Shown here piece by piece: positions 41,153 through 50,781 of a stretch of 64,000 bases of DNA. The notes beneath the pieces are model-generated. The model was not told where the DNA came from. It saw nothing but the letters and a program-made list of their open reading frames with translations, and did not search any database. The stretch lies in the NCBI GenBank assembly GCA_030655075.1, contig JAURWE010000122.1, positions 62,001 to 126,000 on the forward strand. The letters are read 5' to 3'. The DNA is from Pararhizobium sp. (lineage in GTDB: Bacteria; Pseudomonadota; Alphaproteobacteria; Rhizobiales; Rhizobiaceae). Made by a program: the position numbers and the translations under genes. Every line of letters starts with the position of its first letter. Position 1 is the first letter of the stretch.

Positions 41153-43105
41153 ATGCCAGCGGAAAAATATTTGGTGCCGTTTTTAGCTCTTCCGCGAGTC
41201 ACTAAGCGTATTCTAGCTCTAACCGTTGATGCAAGCCTGTGTGTCCTTACGGTTTGGTTCGCTTATTGCTTCCGCTTAGACGGTTGGGTGGCGATGAACG
41301 GAATTATGCTCGTACCCGTGATAGTTTCGTTGGCGATTGCTCTGCCTATTTTTATAGTCATGGGGCTTTATCGGGCAATTTTTCGTTATATTGGATGGTC
41401 CGCTTTCATGACCGTCTCGAAGGCTGTGGGAATCTACGGTCTTGCTTATATGACGATCATCACAGCTATCAGTATTCCGGGCGTACCCAGAACGATTGGC
41501 ATACTGCAGCCGCTGCTTCTGCTGATCGCTGTGGGGCTTTCCCGTATAGGGGCGCGGAGTTGGCTTGGCGGTGCTTACCAACGTGAACTGCGCGGAAATT
41601 CCAACCCAAAGGTTCTCATATATGGGGCCGGTAATTCCGGCCGTCAGTTGGCTGGAGCACTGGCGAACAGTCGTGAACTCAATGTCGTTGGTTACCTTGA
41701 TGACGATGATAAGTTACACGGCAATATTATGGGCGGGATCAAAATATTCAATCCAGCAGACTTGACTGAGCTGGTAGAAACCCTCGGGATTACAGACATT
41801 CTCCTCGCCGTACCCAACGCTACCCGCAGCCGCCGCAACGAGATTATCGAGTTAATTCGCGAAGCAAAAGTTCTTGTCCGCAATGTTCCTGATTTGACGG
41901 ACCTTGCGCAGGGGCGCATCCAAGTCTCGGATCTGCGTGAACTTGATATCGACGATCTTCTCGGTCGAAATGCAGTTGCGCCAACTCCAAGGTTGATGGA
42001 AAAGAATATCCGAAACAAGGCCGTCATGGTCACGGGTGCTGGCGGTTCAATTGGCAGTGAGCTTTGCCGACAAATATTGAAGATTGGGCCGTCCATTCTT
42101 CTTCTCGTCGAGCAAAGTGAGTTCGCTCTTTACACGATCCATAGCGAATTGCTGAAGACGTTGGAGACCGCTGGGCGGGAAGACGTACGGATTATGCCAT
42201 TTCTCGCATCAGTGCGGGATGATCTGAGGCTTAAGGAGATTTTTGCGAAGTGGCACCCTGAAACGGTTTATCATGCTGCCGCCTACAAGCATGTTCCGCT
42301 GGTCGAATACAATCCCGTTGAAGGCATACGCAACAATGTTCTGGGCACGCTGACGACGGCGCTCGTTGCAATTGAAGCAGGTGTAACTGATTTCGTTCTG
42401 ATCAGCACCGACAAGGCGGTTCGGCCGACCAATATCATGGGCGCGAGCAAGCGTTTGGCTGAAATGGTCTTGCAGGCGCTCGCAGCCGACCAACAGCTTT
42501 GTCAAAGGCGCACAAACTTCGCCATGGTCCGGTTTGGGAACGTTCTCGGCTCCTCTGGCTCTGTTGTTCCGCTATTCCGGCAGCAGATCCGTGATGGTGG
42601 CCCCATTACGCTAACAGATCCGCAGATAACACGTTACTTCATGACAATTCCAGAGGCGTCTCAGCTAGTCATCCAAGCTGGCGCGATGGCAAATGGCGGC
42701 GACCTTTTTGTGCTTGATATGGGATCACCAGTGAAGATTATCGATCTGGCGCGCCGCATGGTGGAGCTATCCGGGTTGGTTCTGAAGGACGAGAATAATC
42801 CCGACGGCGATATAGAACTCAAAGTGACCGGGCTTAGACCCGGAGAAAAACTCTACGAGGAACTTCTTATTGGCGACAATCCTCAATCGACGGAGCACAC
42901 GTGCATTATGAAAGCCCGGGAGGATTTTTTGCCTTGGTCCGAACTGAAGGAAATGCTGCGCCTCTTGGAGGAAACCATGGAGGCACAAGATATTGCATCT
43001 GCCCGCAAGCAGCTCGAAATTCTGGTTCCTGGTTATAAACCGACGTCCGGGATTGTCGATCTGCTCTATTCTCACCAAAATAATCTCCGCGGCAATTGGG
43101 CTTGA
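41153..43105 (+). CDS. Membrane-bound nucleotide-sugar 4,6-dehydratase (WbpM/FlaA1 family)
   Basis: Large 650-residue enzyme. Four N-terminal membrane helices (about 20-130) are followed by a first Rossmann-like domain (LIYGAGNSGRQLAGAL) and a C-terminal dehydratase domain with NAD motif VTGAGGSIGSELCRQI, YHAAAYKHVPLVE, and the catalytic stretch STDKAVRPTNIMGASKR. The latter has Met in place of the usual Tyr, a known feature of this family. It converts UDP-GlcNAc to the 4-keto-6-deoxy sugar at the start of QuiNAc, FucNAc or bacillosamine routes. It is preceded by a 161-base gap. Confidence 0.92.
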   Translation: MPAEKYLVPFLALPRVTKRILALTVDASLCVLTVWFAYCFRLDGWVAMNGIMLVPVIVSLAIALPIFIVMGLYRAIFRYIGWSAFMTVSKAVGIYGLAYMTIITAISIPGVPRTIGILQPLLLLIAVGLSRIGARSWLGGAYQRELRGNSNPKVLIYGAGNSGRQLAGALANSRELNVVGYLDDDDKLHGNIMGGIKIFNPADLTELVETLGITDILLAVPNATRSRRNEIIELIREAKVLVRNVPDLTDLAQGRIQVSDLRELDIDDLLGRNAVAPTPRLMEKNIRNKAVMVTGAGGSIGSELCRQILKIGPSILLLVEQSEFALYTIHSELLKTLETAGREDVRIMPFLASVRDDLRLKEIFAKWHPETVYHAAAYKHVPLVEYNPVEGIRNNVLGTLTTALVAIEAGVTDFVLISTDKAVRPTNIMGASKRLAEMVLQALAADQQLCQRRTNFAMVRFGNVLGSSGSVVPLFRQQIRDGGPITLTDPQITRYFMTIPEASQLVIQAGAMANGGDLFVLDMGSPVKIIDLARRMVELSGLVLKDENNPDGDIELKVTGLRPGEKLYEELLIGDNPQSTEHTCIMKAREDFLPWSELKEMLRLLEETMEAQDIASARKQLEILVPGYKPTSGIVDLLYSHQNNLRGNWA

Positions 43106-43619
43106 GGCATTTTTGGTCTGATATTGTTTTGTGAAACGCCGTGTGAAAGCTTGCACTTTGAGTAACTCCGTCACGGCTCACGACGGACGCCCATACTGAC
43201 AAGCTCAAGTGGCTATTGATGGGGTGCCTTTGCGCTTGCAATGGAGTTTTGTTCAAGAGTATATACCCCCTGGATCGTAGGGAAGCGGATACGGGGAGCC
43301 GGTACTTGAGGCTTTTTCGAATTCTGAGCGCGACCGTGAAAACAATTCACAGGCGCGTGTTAGACGCCACGCTGGCTGGAAATCTCACTAGCGCGAGAGT
43401 GTCTTCAACGAAATCATGTGCACTTGCGAGTTGGTGCAATTGCGCAAGGCTTGGATGGGAAACGAATTCGTTCTTGGCACCAGAGACTCATGAAGGTTGC
43501 CGAGACTACGAACTGAGCAATTTTGAGCGGTGTCCAACGGGCTTCGCGTAATATACGGCGCCATGGTCGCAAAACCCCTCCGGGGATTTGCTGTTGGAGC
43601 ACATTGACAGAAATGCGAT
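43106..43619 (+). other. Long spacer within the polysaccharide cluster
   Basis: About 510 bases without a supported gene. The one sizeable plus-strand frame (43216-43551) has no family resemblance, an odd Cys/Arg-rich composition and no ribosome site. I see no insertion sequence ends. A GC-rich hairpin (CCCCTCCGGGG near 43578) lies just before the dehydrogenase gene. The stretch may carry a promoter or be the remnant of a lost gene. Confidence 0.4.
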
Positions 43620-44909
43620 ATGGCAGATAGCAAAATTAGCGTCATTGGATTGGGATATGTTGGACTTCCGCTTGCTGTGGAATTTGGCAAAAAACGATCG
43701 GTGATTGGCTTTGATATCAACGAGACTAGAATTCAGGAGCTGCGGGCCGGCAAGGACTCGACGCTTGAAGTGACAACGCAAGGGCTTCAAGAAGCCTCGC
43801 AGCTTGTTTTCACTACCGATATAGAGGCACTCAAGAATTGCGATATATTCATCGTGACAGTGCCAACGCCCGTCGATAAGAGCAACCGTCCGAACCTTAA
43901 TCCATTGATCAGTGCAAGCGCGGCTGTCGGGTCTGTGATGCGGCCCGGCGCGATCGTGATCTATGAGTCAACGGTATATCCGGGGTGCACAGAGGAAGTG
44001 TGCGTGCCTGCGCTCGAGAGGGAGTCCGGCCTCGTTTTCAATAAGGATTTCTTTTGTGGATATAGCCCTGAGCGGATCAATCCGGGTGACAAAGTCAATA
44101 CGCTGACAACGATTAAGAAGATTACCAGCGGCAGTACACCGGAGGTGGCCGATGTCGTGGATGCATTGTATGCGTCGATTGTGACTGCCGGGACCTGGAA
44201 GGCAAGCAGCCTGAAAGTCGCAGAGGCTGCCAAGGTGATCGAGAACAGTCAGCGCGATCTGAATATCGCGTTTGTGAATGAATTATCCATCATCTTTGCG
44301 CGCCTGGGCATTGATACTCTGGAAGTGCTCGAGGCTGCAGGCAGCAAATGGAACTTCCTGCCATTTCGGCCTGGTATGGTCGGCGGCCATTGCATCGGCG
44401 TGGATCCATACTACCTCACGCACAAGGCAGAGGAAGTGGGGTATAACCCTCAGGTCATCCTCGCCGGGCGACGCATCAATGACAATATGGCGCGCTACTC
44501 GGCACGCAATATCATCCGGCTGATGCTGAAGAATGGCATCGACGTGCCGCGTAGTACCATCGGAGTTATGGGCGTCACGTTTAAGGAAAACTGCCCCGAC
44601 ATCCGCAATAGCAAGATCATCGATCTGATCCGCGAACTGCAGGAGTGGGGTGCTAGGGTCGTGGTGGATGATCCGTGGGCGGACCGTGGAGAAGTCGAGC
44701 GGGAATATGGGATCACGCTCCACCCGATCAATCCGGACGACCCGGTGGATTCGATCGTGGTTGCAGTCGGGCACCATGAATTTCGTGCGCTGTCTCTGGT
44801 TGACTTGCGCGCCTTATGCCAAGGCGAAAGCCCTGTGCTTGCCGATCTCAAGTCCCTCTACGACCGTCACGAGGCGTCGGCTCAGGGCTTTACACTCTTC
44901 AGGCTTTAA
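43620..44909 (+). CDS. UDP-N-acetylhexosamine 6-dehydrogenase (TviB/WbpO/WbpA family)
   Basis: NAD-dependent four-electron dehydrogenase of 429 residues converting a UDP-N-acetylhexosamine to the uronic acid. The NAD motif is VIGLGYVGLPLAVEFGK; YESTVYPGCTEEVCVPAL, AAKVIENSQRDLNIAFVNE and the catalytic Cys in GMVGGHCIGVDPYYLTHK follow; the UDP-binding domain contains GVTFKENCPDIRNSKI. The sequence is closest to TviB/WbpO. TviB acts on UDP-GlcNAc and WbpO on UDP-GalNAc, but the wbpB-D-E homologues immediately downstream argue that it here provides UDP-GlcNAcA. Confidence 0.9.
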   Translation: MADSKISVIGLGYVGLPLAVEFGKKRSVIGFDINETRIQELRAGKDSTLEVTTQGLQEASQLVFTTDIEALKNCDIFIVTVPTPVDKSNRPNLNPLISASAAVGSVMRPGAIVIYESTVYPGCTEEVCVPALERESGLVFNKDFFCGYSPERINPGDKVNTLTTIKKITSGSTPEVADVVDALYASIVTAGTWKASSLKVAEAAKVIENSQRDLNIAFVNELSIIFARLGIDTLEVLEAAGSKWNFLPFRPGMVGGHCIGVDPYYLTHKAEEVGYNPQVILAGRRINDNMARYSARNIIRLMLKNGIDVPRSTIGVMGVTFKENCPDIRNSKIIDLIRELQEWGARVVVDDPWADRGEVEREYGITLHPINPDDPVDSIVVAVGHHEFRALSLVDLRALCQGESPVLADLKSLYDRHEASAQGFTLFRL

Positions 44910-44940
44910 TTCCTTTTTCAAGGCAAGATACGTGGACAAA

Positions 44941-45987
44941 ATGCAGCGAATAATGGATCGAAAAATCAGGATTGCGGTGGTCGGATGCGGACGTATCGCG
45001 AAGAACCATTTCGGATCCATTGAACAACATTCCGATCGGATGGAACTTGTCTCCGTCTGCGACATCAATGACGAAGCGTTGTCCGCGCACACCGAGCAAT
45101 ATGGGGTTCCTGGCTACCTAGACTTCGGCAAGATGATCACTGAGGTGAAGCCAGATCTTGTGGCGCTTTGCACGCCAAGTGGCGTCCATGCCGACCAGGC
45201 CGTTCTGGCTGCTCAGCACGGCGTCCATGTCATGACCGAAAAGCCTATGGCTACACGCTGGTCAGATGGCGTCAGGATGGTACGGGCTTGTGACGAGGCT
45301 CGAGTGCATCTGTTCGTCGTAAAGCAGAATCGCCGTAATTCCACGCTGCAATTGCTGAAGCGTGCCGTTGAGGAGAAACGCTTCGGCAAAATCCACATGG
45401 TGCAAATCAACGTCTTTTGGGCTCGTCCGCAATCCTACTACGACCAGGCAAAATGGCGGGGGACCTGGGAACTGGATGGTGGTGCCTTCATGAATCAGGC
45501 TAGCCACTATGTCGATCTTCTCGACTGGCTCATCGGGCCTGTCGAAAAACTTCAGTGCATGACCAGTACACACCGTGACATCGAGGTAGAGGATACCGGC
45601 GTGATGAACATCCGCTGGAGAAGCGGTGCGCTGGGCTCGATGAGCGTAACAATGCTTGCTTATCCCAACAACATTGAGGGCAGCATAACGATCCTCGGGG
45701 AGAAGGGCTCAGTTCGAATCGGCGGCGTAGCGGTCAACAAGATCGAACTGTGGCAATTTTCAGATCCGAAGGACTACGACGCGGGAGTCGAGGCCGCCAG
45801 TTACCAGACGACTTCGGTCTATGGTTTCGGTCATCCACTTTATTACAAGAATGTAGCAGATGTGCTGAAAGAAGGCCACGCAACGGAAACTGATGGCCGC
45901 GAAGGCCTGAAGTCACTGGAATTGTTGATCGCAGCCTATCGTTCCGCCCGCGATGGACAGACGGTCTCGTTGCCGCTGGAACTTTGA
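44941..45987 (+). CDS. wbpB: UDP-GlcNAcA 3-dehydrogenase-like oxidoreductase (WbpB)
   Basis: GFO/IDH/MocA-type oxidoreductase of 348 residues. The NAD motif is IAVVGCGRIAKNHFGSIEQ, the catalytic EKPMATRW is typical, and WRGTWELDGGAFMNQASHYV is the conserved substrate loop of WbpB/WlbA proteins. It oxidises C3 of UDP-GlcNAcA to the 3-keto sugar, with 2-oxoglutarate regenerating NAD+ in the known enzymes. The start may be ATG 44941 or 44953. Its position between the 6-dehydrogenase and the acetyltransferase/aminotransferase fits the UDP-2,3-diacetamido-uronic acid pathway. Confidence 0.85.
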   Translation: MQRIMDRKIRIAVVGCGRIAKNHFGSIEQHSDRMELVSVCDINDEALSAHTEQYGVPGYLDFGKMITEVKPDLVALCTPSGVHADQAVLAAQHGVHVMTEKPMATRWSDGVRMVRACDEARVHLFVVKQNRRNSTLQLLKRAVEEKRFGKIHMVQINVFWARPQSYYDQAKWRGTWELDGGAFMNQASHYVDLLDWLIGPVEKLQCMTSTHRDIEVEDTGVMNIRWRSGALGSMSVTMLAYPNNIEGSITILGEKGSVRIGGVAVNKIELWQFSDPKDYDAGVEAASYQTTSVYGFGHPLYYKNVADVLKEGHATETDGREGLKSLELLIAAYRSARDGQTVSLPLEL

Positions 45988-45988
45988 C

Positions 45989-46567
45989 ATGTCGTTCTCA
46001 GCGCATCCTACAGCTATTATCGATGAGGGTGCCGAAATTGGTGATGGCAGCCGAATATGGCATTGGGTGCATGTCTGCGCAGGTGCAAAGATAGGGGCTT
46101 TCGTGTCACTCGGCCAGAACGTCTTCATCGGCAACAAAGTTGCGATAGGCGACAAATGCAAGATACAGAACAATGTCTCCATCTATGACAACGTCACGCT
46201 TGAGGACGGCGTCTTCTGCGGCCCCAGCATGGTATTCACGAATGTGTACAACCCTCGAGCCCTGGTCGAGCGCAAGAGCGAGTACCGCGAGACACTCATC
46301 CGACGCGGTGCGTCGCTGGGCGCCAACTCCACCATCGTCTGTGGCGTCGTTGTCGGAAAGTTTGCTTTTGTCGGTGCCGGTGCTGTGGTGAACCACGATA
46401 TTCCGGACTACGCGCTGATGGTGGGCGTGCCGGCTCGGCAGATCGGTTGGATGAGCCAGTTCGGGGAGCGGCTGGACTTGCCGTTGACCGGCGACGCGGA
46501 AACGACCTGCGAACATACCGGTCAAAGATATGAACTCCGCAACGGACGCTGCTTCGTCGTCAGTTGA
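45989..46567 (+). CDS. wbpD: UDP-2-acetamido-3-amino-uronate N-acetyltransferase (WbpD)
   Basis: Left-handed beta-helix acetyltransferase of 192 residues. Hexapeptide repeats run through AEIGDGSRIWHWVHVCAGAK, VAIGDKCKIQNNVSIYDNVT and NSTIVCGVVVGKFAFVGAGA. The catalytic His-Asn region and the short C-terminal tail, YELRNGRCFVVS, are as in WbpD/WlbB. It transfers acetyl from acetyl-CoA to the 3-amino group. It starts 1 base after the wbpB stop. Confidence 0.87.
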   Translation: MSFSAHPTAIIDEGAEIGDGSRIWHWVHVCAGAKIGAFVSLGQNVFIGNKVAIGDKCKIQNNVSIYDNVTLEDGVFCGPSMVFTNVYNPRALVERKSEYRETLIRRGASLGANSTIVCGVVVGKFAFVGAGAVVNHDIPDYALMVGVPARQIGWMSQFGERLDLPLTGDAETTCEHTGQRYELRNGRCFVVS

Positions 46568-46586
46568 ATGCCCTGGAAGGTGCGCA

Positions 46587-47669
46587 ATGGAATTTATCGA
46601 CCTCAAAAGCCAGTATTTGCGTTTGAAGCCTGAGATGGATGTGGCAATCCAGCGTGTGCTTGACCATGGCCAGTTCATCCTTGGACCGGAGGTCGCTGAG
46701 CTTGAGGACAAGCTGGTTGCATTTACCGGCGCCCGCTATTGCATCAGCGTGGCAAACGGAACTGACGCTTTGCAGATCGCCTTGATGGCACTTGGCGTGG
46801 GTCCCGGCGACGAGATCATCATGCCTGGCTTCACCTACATTGCAACTGCTGAGACTGTCGCCCTCTTGGGCGCCAAGCCGGTTTATGTCGACGTCCAGGA
46901 AGACAGCTTCAACCTTGACCATGCCCTGCTGGAAGCCGCCATCACGCCGAAGACACGGGCCATCATTCCTGTCAGCCTATATGGTCAATGCGCCGACTAT
47001 GACGCGATCAACGCAATCGCCGAACGTCATGGAATTCCTGTGATTGAGGATGCTGCACAGAGTTTTGGCGCTACCTACAAAGGCCGCAAGAGTTGCAACC
47101 TGACCACGATCGGGTGCGCCAGCTTTTTTCCCAGCAAGCCTTTGGGATGTTATGGGGATGGCGGCGCAATATTCACCAATGACGATGAACTGGCGAAGGT
47201 CATCCGACAGATCTCCCGGCATGGGCAGGATCGGCGCTACCATCACATCCGAGTTGGTGTGAACAGCCGCCTCGACACCATTCAAGCGGCGATCCTCCTT
47301 CAAAAGCTGACAATTTTTGAAGACGAGATGGCCATGCGGCAGAAGGTTGCCACTCGATACGCCGCGCTTCTCAGCGATGCGAATGTCAAGACCATCCCCT
47401 CTGTAGCACCGCATAATGTCAGCGCTTGGGCGCAATACACGATTAGGGTTGCGGACCGGGCGCAAGCGCAAGAGACACTGAAGGCCGCCGGCGTGCCGAC
47501 GGCTGTGCATTATCCGATGCCCTTGAACCAGCAACCCGCCGTAGCTGATCCGGATGCCCGCCTGCCGATCGGCGACCTTGTCGCGACCGAAGTCCTCAGC
47601 CTCCCCATGAGTGCCTATTTGACTGTCGATGAACAGTCGAGGGTTGCTGCAGCGCTCAAACCTTTCTAA
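46587..47669 (+). CDS. wbpE: PLP-dependent 3-aminotransferase (WbpE)
   Basis: DegT/DnrJ/EryC1 aminotransferase of 360 residues. The N-terminus MEFIDLKSQYLRLKPEMDVA, the PLP region GTDALQIALMALGVGPGDEI, the cofactor Asp in VIEDAAQSFGA and the internal aldimine Lys in FFPSKPLGCYGDGGA are all present. It converts the 3-keto intermediate to the 3-amino sugar with glutamate. It follows wbpD after 19 bases. With the three genes upstream it completes the route to UDP-2,3-diacetamido-2,3-dideoxy-glucuronate. Confidence 0.9.
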   Translation: MEFIDLKSQYLRLKPEMDVAIQRVLDHGQFILGPEVAELEDKLVAFTGARYCISVANGTDALQIALMALGVGPGDEIIMPGFTYIATAETVALLGAKPVYVDVQEDSFNLDHALLEAAITPKTRAIIPVSLYGQCADYDAINAIAERHGIPVIEDAAQSFGATYKGRKSCNLTTIGCASFFPSKPLGCYGDGGAIFTNDDELAKVIRQISRHGQDRRYHHIRVGVNSRLDTIQAAILLQKLTIFEDEMAMRQKVATRYAALLSDANVKTIPSVAPHNVSAWAQYTIRVADRAQAQETLKAAGVPTAVHYPMPLNQQPAVADPDARLPIGDLVATEVLSLPMSAYLTVDEQSRVAAALKPF

Positions 47670-47724
47670 ACACGTCCAGTTTGCGTGCGGTTCTCATTTG
47701 ACAGCGAAGGACTATTATTCAGAG

Positions 47725-50700
47725 ATGTCGTTGAACAAACCGCAGGTCATCATACTAGGGGCAGGAAAACCCTATTCGGGCGAACACCCTTCGGCGTTGA
47801 TGCAGGCGCCGGGGAATTCTCGCCGGGTTCTTGATTGGGTAATGGAGGCGTTCTCGGAGATCGCTGGCGCGGAATTTCATTTTGTCGGTGGATATCGGCT
47901 GCAGGATATCATTGCCAAGTACCCTAACATCTATTTCTCTGTGAATGCCGACTGGAAGACCAGTTCCGCGACTGGCTCCTTGCTTTCTGCGCCTATAGAA
48001 AGCGGACGCGATGCCTATATCTGCTATTCCGATACCGTCTTCTCACCTGAAATTGTCAATGATCTCGCCGGTTCGACAGCCAACGTGGCGCTTTGCATCG
48101 ATCGACATTGGCGTGACCGGTACGAAAGCCGTTCACACGAGGACATTGCCAGTGCCGAAAAGGTTCTGGTTCGCGAGGACGGCAAGGTAGAGGTCGGCCG
48201 AGCGATTGATGCGGAAAGCGCTGACGGCGAATTGATCGGGGTCTTCAAGTTTTCGGGTCTTGCCATCACCACCATAAAGGCGCTCGCCGTAGAAGAAGGC
48301 GAGGAACGCTTCGGGCAGCTCGACATGCCCGGTTTAATCAAAAGACTTGTCGCGGCAGGCCTTGATATCGATGTAATCGAAAATCGGGGGCGCTGGGCCG
48401 AACTGAACGCACCGCAGGACCTGGCGCATTTCGTTCTTGGTACAAAGGCAGAGACGCTGGAACGTCTGCGGCCGCTGGTGCAAACGAGCGTCATCGGAGA
48501 GCAGGTCTGTTTCACTGCCGGTCACTGGCAAACCGAAAAGCAAGTCGTTCTGGATGCGGTACAGGCGAAATTTGGTCATACTGCTGTCATTGTTCGTAGC
48601 AGCGCACATTCGGAAGATGGCTGGGCCGCATCAAATGCTGGCAGTTACGAAAGCATCCTGAATGTTCCTGCGTCCGAACCGGATAAGATTGGCGCGGCGA
48701 TCGAGCGGGTGATCGCAAGCTACGGCAAGTCGCTCCTGACAGACCAAATTCTCGTGCAAAAAATGCTGCATGACGTCGCTCTCAGCGGCGTGGCTTTTAC
48801 GCGCACCCTCACGCATCGTGCCCCTTATTATGTTCTGAATTTCGATGACAGCAGCTCGCGAACCGACAGCGTCACAGGCGGCGGGCGGCAGGATCTCAGG
48901 ACGCTCTTCGTTTGTCGAAGCCGCCTTGGTTCGGTGAAGCGGCTGGACCCGCGGATCGACAGGGTTGTCACTGCCATTTTGGAGCTTGAAGATCTCGTTG
49001 GCCACAGTTCGCTTGATATCGAGTTTGCGATGGACACGGAAGGCGTTGTGCACATTCTGCAGCTTCGACCGCTGGCCGCTCGCCACAAGGCGAGCCATGT
49101 GTCCGATGAGAACGTCGATCTGGCACTGAAAGAAGCTTCGCGGTGGTTTGACGGCGCCGGCATGCGTGGAAGCAGGCTTCTCGGAAACCGCCCAATTTTC
49201 GGCGTAATGACCGACTGGAATCCTGCAGAAATCGTTGGCACAAAGCCCCGCAACCTCGCCCTGTCCCTCTATCGCCAATTGATAACGGACGACACGTGGG
49301 CGCAGCAGCGCGCAGAATACGGCTACCGGGACGTGCGGCCCTGTCCATTGATCGTCAGCTTTGCAGGACACCCCTATGTCGACATCCGGGCAAGCTTCAA
49401 TTCCTTCGTTCCTGCGGCACTCGATAAAAACCTCGCTGAACGGCTGGTCGATCATTATCTCAATCACCTTGCCCGGCGCCCGGAACTCCACGATAAGGTC
49501 GAATTCGACATCGCTTTCACCTGCCTGACATTTGACTTCGACAGCCTAGCCGCCGACAGGCTGACGACGAGCGGGTTTTCGGCGATTGATGTAGGCACCT
49601 TGAAGCAAGCGTTGCTCGACATCACAAACAAGGGGATCGCTCGCGTTGAGACCGACTATGCCGCCCTTGAAGTCCTCGAGGAGCGCTATGACGCGCTTCT
49701 GGCGCAGCCTATGGTCCCGCTGGATCACGCCTTTGAATTGCTGGCGGACTGCCGCCGCTTTGGTACCTTGGCCTTCGCCCATCTCGCACGAAGCGCCTTC
49801 GTCGCCATGGCGTTGCTTCGTTCGTTGGAGCGCGTCGGCATTACAACGCCGCAGGACACCAGCGCATTCCTCGGCTCCCTTGAAACGGTTACGGGCATGT
49901 TCGAGAAGGACGGCATGCGCGTCCATGCCGGCACGCTTTCGCTCGATGAGTTTGTGGCCCGATACGGCCACCTGCGCCCGGGAACCTACGAGATCACGTC
50001 GGATGCCTACTCGGACGATCCCGAGCGCTACCTCAAGCCGATGATAAGACCTCATGGCGGACCGACCAATACCTTTTCCTGGTCACCGACCATGCGTGAG
50101 CGAATCCAAGACCAGCTTCAGGCGCTAGGGATCCATACCGAGATCGATGGTTTCGAGCATTTTATCCGGCGGGCGATTGCGGGGCGCGAATATTCGAAGT
50201 TCCTGTTCACCCGGAATCTGAGTGCTGCGCTGTCGGCCATCGGCCAGATCGGACATCTGGACCGCGAGGCTCTCTCACATGTCGATGTGAGCGATCTCAA
50301 CAAGTTGCGTGTCGGGGCACATCCCGCAAACGTGGCCGCATGGCTTTCGGCCCGGGCGGAAGAGGGGACAACTGAGTATGAACTGCGTTGCGCCATCGAA
50401 CTCCCCCCATTGATTACGAGGGTCGAGGACTTTGAGGCTTTCGAGAGGCCTTCAAGCGAGCCCAATTTCGTCGGACAGGGCAGGCTGTCCGCAGAGATTG
50501 TGGTCATGGCAGATGGAGAAGCCATCACGACGGCGCCGCTCGCAGGCAAGATCGTCGTCATTCCACGAGCGGATCCCGGCTATGACTGGCTGTTCGCCCA
50601 TGATATCGGCGGTCTTGTCACCCAATATGGCGGTGCCAATTCGCACATGGCCATTCGATCGGCAGAAGTAGGGCTGCCGGCGGCTATCGGCGTAGGCGAA

Positions 50701-50778
50701 TCCTGTTTCGAGCGGCTTTGCGCAGCGCGAATGATCCTTCTGGATTGTGCCGCCCGCAAGATCGAGGTGCAAGCCTGA
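47725..50778 (+). CDS. Nucleotidyltransferase-like domain fused to glutamine kinase-like PEP synthase homologue
   Basis: A 1017-residue fusion. Residues 1-240 have the sugar-nucleotidyltransferase fold and parallel the separate protein at 52403 (CYSDTVF with Asp103 against CYGDIVY; CIDRHWRDRYES against VIDSQWRRYWEL), but the N-terminal G-x-G-x-R..K signature is degenerate (LGAGKPYSGEHPSAL). Residues about 285-450 form a PEP-synthase/PPDK-type ATP-grasp (VIVRSSAHSEDG, SNAGSYESIL, VHILQLRPLA). The C-terminus is the swivelling domain with phospho-acceptor His974 in GGANSHMAIRSAEVGLP. In C. jejuni this kinase architecture is Cj1418, an L-glutamine kinase that phosphorylates the amide nitrogen, and neighbouring genes match the rest of that pathway. 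ATG 47725 is chosen because an earlier ATG (47629) lies inside wbpE. Confidence 0.8.
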   Translation: MSLNKPQVIILGAGKPYSGEHPSALMQAPGNSRRVLDWVMEAFSEIAGAEFHFVGGYRLQDIIAKYPNIYFSVNADWKTSSATGSLLSAPIESGRDAYICYSDTVFSPEIVNDLAGSTANVALCIDRHWRDRYESRSHEDIASAEKVLVREDGKVEVGRAIDAESADGELIGVFKFSGLAITTIKALAVEEGEERFGQLDMPGLIKRLVAAGLDIDVIENRGRWAELNAPQDLAHFVLGTKAETLERLRPLVQTSVIGEQVCFTAGHWQTEKQVVLDAVQAKFGHTAVIVRSSAHSEDGWAASNAGSYESILNVPASEPDKIGAAIERVIASYGKSLLTDQILVQKMLHDVALSGVAFTRTLTHRAPYYVLNFDDSSSRTDSVTGGGRQDLRTLFVCRSRLGSVKRLDPRIDRVVTAILELEDLVGHSSLDIEFAMDTEGVVHILQLRPLAARHKASHVSDENVDLALKEASRWFDGAGMRGSRLLGNRPIFGVMTDWNPAEIVGTKPRNLALSLYRQLITDDTWAQQRAEYGYRDVRPCPLIVSFAGHPYVDIRASFNSFVPAALDKNLAERLVDHYLNHLARRPELHDKVEFDIAFTCLTFDFDSLAADRLTTSGFSAIDVGTLKQALLDITNKGIARVETDYAALEVLEERYDALLAQPMVPLDHAFELLADCRRFGTLAFAHLARSAFVAMALLRSLERVGITTPQDTSAFLGSLETVTGMFEKDGMRVHAGTLSLDEFVARYGHLRPGTYEITSDAYSDDPERYLKPMIRPHGGPTNTFSWSPTMRERIQDQLQALGIHTEIDGFEHFIRRAIAGREYSKFLFTRNLSAALSAIGQIGHLDREALSHVDVSDLNKLRVGAHPANVAAWLSARAEEGTTEYELRCAIELPPLITRVEDFEAFERPSSEPNFVGQGRLSAEIVVMADGEAITTAPLAGKIVVIPRADPGYDWLFAHDIGGLVTQYGGANSHMAIRSAEVGLPAAIGVGESCFERLCAARMILLDCAARKIEVQA

Positions 50779-50781
50779 ACC

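Noticed and set aside
43216..43551. Possible 111-residue protein in the spacer before the UDP-HexNAc dehydrogenase gene
   Set aside because: No ribosome site, odd Cys/Arg-rich composition and no family resemblance.
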